A DNA stretch of 64,000 nt from the NCBI GenBank assembly GCA_029379385.1, contig CM055611.1, positions 23,650,092 through 23,714,091 on the forward strand. Direction: 5' to 3'. The translations under genes were made by a program, and so were the position numbers. Below, one piece after another: positions 61,697 to 64,000 of the stretch; the stretch's first letter is position 1, and each line of letters opens with the position of its first letter. A model generated the notes under the pieces. It saw only the letters and a list, made by a program, of their open reading frames with translations, ran no database searches and was not told the DNA's origin. The DNA comes from Quillaja saponaria. Lineage: Eukaryota > Streptophyta > Magnoliopsida > Fabales > Quillajaceae.

Positions 61697-63943
61697 ATGC
61701 GGGGGAGGCATGTTGATTCCTGGTCGGCTTACAAGCGTGTGGGGTCGAAGGACCACATAGATTCATATGATAAAGAAGAGGATTCAGGTACTTCTCATTT
61801 GTTATGAACTATTTAAGTTCTAAATTTTATTTATGTATGTATTTTTATGTTTATGGTGAAACTGAATGTTTTTTTTCTTCTTTCTATATATAGGTTTTTA
61901 TTAGTTATCCATTTTTGCTTTAGTGCCTCGTAGTGTGGGTAATTGGGAATCTGATTTACATACATAATTACAAACACATGAGAATGTTTTTAGTTGATTT
62001 TCAAATTTATAGTATAATGTAGGGGTTGAAATTTATAATCTACAATAGGACATCTTCAGGGTACCCTCATTCTTAAAACATGCCCCTCAAAAGTCAACAT
62101 AAAAGAATAGTCTATGTAAGGAAACAAATTTCGGTTCTCTATTATCTAATTGAATGAAGACTATGCAGATTAATGTTGATATATAGGGTAAAGCAAATCA
62201 ACAACAACAATATATTAGTCTATGTTTTCTAAAGTTCCTTACCTTCTTTGTCTCTGTGAAAGAAAATGCTAATCTGTTTGATACTTTTTTGTCCAAAGGC
62301 AAAGTATTTTCTAATTATGACACTAGCTAACAGTAGCTTTTGATTCCTCGTATGGGCTTTAGTACGTTTGCTGAATGGAAAAGATGTTGGACACCCTTCG
62401 TGGAAGCGCTCTTTGCGACATGTACTGGTAGCAACTCTTTCATCATTACTATTTGGCTACCATCTTGGGTGAGTCCATAATGTTTGAAGCTCAATCTCCC
62501 TTTTTCTTGGTACATTTGTGATGAGTGAGTGAGGATATAATCTGTTCTTTTATTGCTTTTGTTAATGTTGCAGAGTAGTCAATGAGACCCTAGAGAGTAT
62601 TTCTTTAGACCTTGGCTTTAGTGGTAGCACCATGGCTGAAGGTAATTTATGCAATGTGAAGTTTTCTCATTTTATCTTTTTCTGTCAACCTGAAAATAAT
62701 ATATTCTTCTTTATCTTAATGAAGGTCTAGTAGTAAGTACATGTTTAGGAGGGGCTTTTGTTGGGTCTCTGTTCAGTGGCTGGATTGCAGATGGGGTTGG
62801 GCGTAGAAGGGCTTTCCAGTTGTGTGCTTTGCCTATGATTATTGGGGCATCAATGAGGTACCTGGAACACAAAACATATTAACTTATGCATCTGTTTCAT
62901 AATTTGTAGAACCTGTTGATCTCATGCTGCAAGACATCAATTTTGTGTCCTTGCAGAAAAGCTATAAAAGCTTTACTTCTTAATAAGACTAATGATTTTA
63001 GACTACTATTCTTTTTCTTTGCTTTAGAAATGGAGGGTGTATTCAGCTGGGTGGGGATTTATCTTTTAATGCATAAATGTGATTCCGCTATTGAGAAAGA
63101 AAGGAATGAACTCTTTTTCTTCTCGTAAATGAGAAGTGAGTTAATTTCTTTTCGTACGTATCACACTTTTTCCCCATCCCTTATGTATGTGGTTGGTTTC
63201 ATTGTCATGAAGCCCATCTATACTATCTCTGTGACTGTGTGCATGTTGGCAGTTAAGGTTTCCTATATGGATTCTTATTGTTTTCAATTTTTTTTAATGC
63301 ACATATAATAAAGAATTCGAAGAGGGAAAAGTAGAAGAAATCATAGGTGCTGGATTATTTCTTTATAATCAACTCATAAAACAGTACACACTCCATGGTC
63401 ACCTGTTCACCATGACTTTTTTTTTTTTTTTTTTCCTTTGCTTCACATATTCCCTAAAGAAAGTTTTCCAAAGCAATGTCTTAGTTCCACGTTTTCCTTT
63501 GCACCTGCATAAACAATGCAGAAAGCATGAACTTTTAATTCACTTATTCTTTGTGCACTTATTCCATATTTTATAGTGCTCATCAAAGTTTCAAACATAA
63601 TCCTGCAGTGCAACAACAAACAGTCTATGGGGTATGCTTTTGGGGAGATTATTTGTTGGCATTGGGATGGGTCTTGGCCCACCTGTTGCAGCTCTATATG
63701 TGGCAGAGGTATAAGAAATGAACATTAATATTCATTTTTCAGTTTTTCTACATTATAAGTTGAAAATATACAGTCGACTATGCCTATTACTAAATTCCAA
63801 AAACTTATTGGTATCTATTTGCATGTGCAGGTATCACCTACTTCTGTAAGGGGTACTTTTGGGAGCTTTACTCAAATTGCAACATGCCTTGGACTTATGG
63901 GTGCTTTGTTTATTGGGATACCTTCCAAGGAAATAGTGGGTTG
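61697..63943 (+). CDS. SGB1: Plastidic glucose transporter-like MFS protein (SGB1/pGlcT family), 5' part
   Basis: Major facilitator sugar/H+ symporter of the plastidic glucose translocator group. The Arabidopsis syntenic gene SGB1 is reported as a Golgi hexose transporter that suppresses a G-protein beta mutant. Exons in the window: 61697-61787, 62363-62468, 62574-62641, 62725-62857, 63609-63708 and 63831-63943; the last ends at TG|GTATGA and the gene continues beyond the window. The start MRGRHVDSW was preferred to ATGs at 61688 and 61613 because it matches the family N-terminus. About 203 residues are visible: SWKRSLRHVLVATLSSLLFG (TM1), YHLGVVNETLESIS, TCLGGAFVGSLFSGWIADGV with GRRRAF (the MFS loop 2-3 motif), GRLFVGIGMGLGPPVAALYV and EVSPTSVRGTFGSF. 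Nothing in the visible part is broken. Confidence 0.9.
62858..63608. other. Large intron 4 of the SGB1-like gene
   Basis: 751 bases bounded by ATGAG|GTACCT and CCTGCAG|TGC. It holds a poly-T run at 63417-63434 and no other feature. Splicing it out joins SMS-ATTNSLWGM in frame. Confidence 0.75.
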
Positions 63944-64000
63944 GTATGACATGTTAAATGGAGCCACTAAAGCTCATAATATATATGATATTTTTTATCA

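Noticed and set aside
1..64000. CRISPR arrays, bacterial operons, ribosome binding sites, riboswitches or prophage
   Set aside because: The window is plant nuclear DNA; no regularly spaced repeats or prokaryotic gene organisation were seen.

Overview
The window is nuclear DNA from a flowering plant, most likely a core eudicot. Its genes are intron-rich with AT-rich introns and spacers. The gene set is plant-specific: a PRONE-type RopGEF, photosystem I PsaH, plastid ribosomal protein S17, a GLABRA2-type HD-ZIP IV factor, CURT1C, a DYW-class PPR protein and DUF247 genes. The species cannot be determined from what is visible. Exons were assembled by hand from reading frame, splice signals and family knowledge. 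All exon sums close in frame except where a lesion is stated.

Layout. 0-9 kb: three tandem copies of an HPR2-type hydroxypyruvate/hydroxyphenylpyruvate reductase on the minus strand. Copy A is cut by the window edge, copy B is broken and copy C is intact. A fragment of the neighbouring RopGEF gene lies between copies B and C. 11-15 kb: RopGEF (plus) convergent with PsaH (minus). 17-21 kb: two degenerate DUF247 genes (minus), with a second RopGEF fragment (its 3' end) between them. 21-25 kb: a repeat-rich AT spacer, then plastid RPS17 (plus). 27-32 kb: GLABRA2 (minus), with an apparent one-base frameshift upstream of the START domain. 32-38.5 kb: a long gene-poor stretch. 38.5-44 kb: CURT1C and an intronless DYW PPR gene (both plus). 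45.4-49.5 kb: a short tesmin/TSO1-like CXC gene (minus), divergent from golgin candidate 5 (plus, 50-60.1 kb, 19 coding exons). 61-64 kb: the 5' half of a plastidic glucose-transporter-like (SGB1/pGlcT) gene, cut by the window end.

The genes do not form a pathway; the order itself is the signal. HPR2, RopGEF12, RPS17, GL2, GC5 and SGB1 are, as I recall, consecutive in Arabidopsis near At1g79820-At1g79870. PsaH, CURT1C and another RopGEF are consecutive near At1g52220-At1g52240, a duplicated sister block. This window carries both sets interleaved and colinear, which looks like the order before duplication and gene loss. Local duplication is very active in the first 21 kb: HPR2 units, RopGEF pieces and DUF247 copies. 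I found no CRISPR array, virus or clearly autonomous transposon, and no wholly unknown system that I could support.
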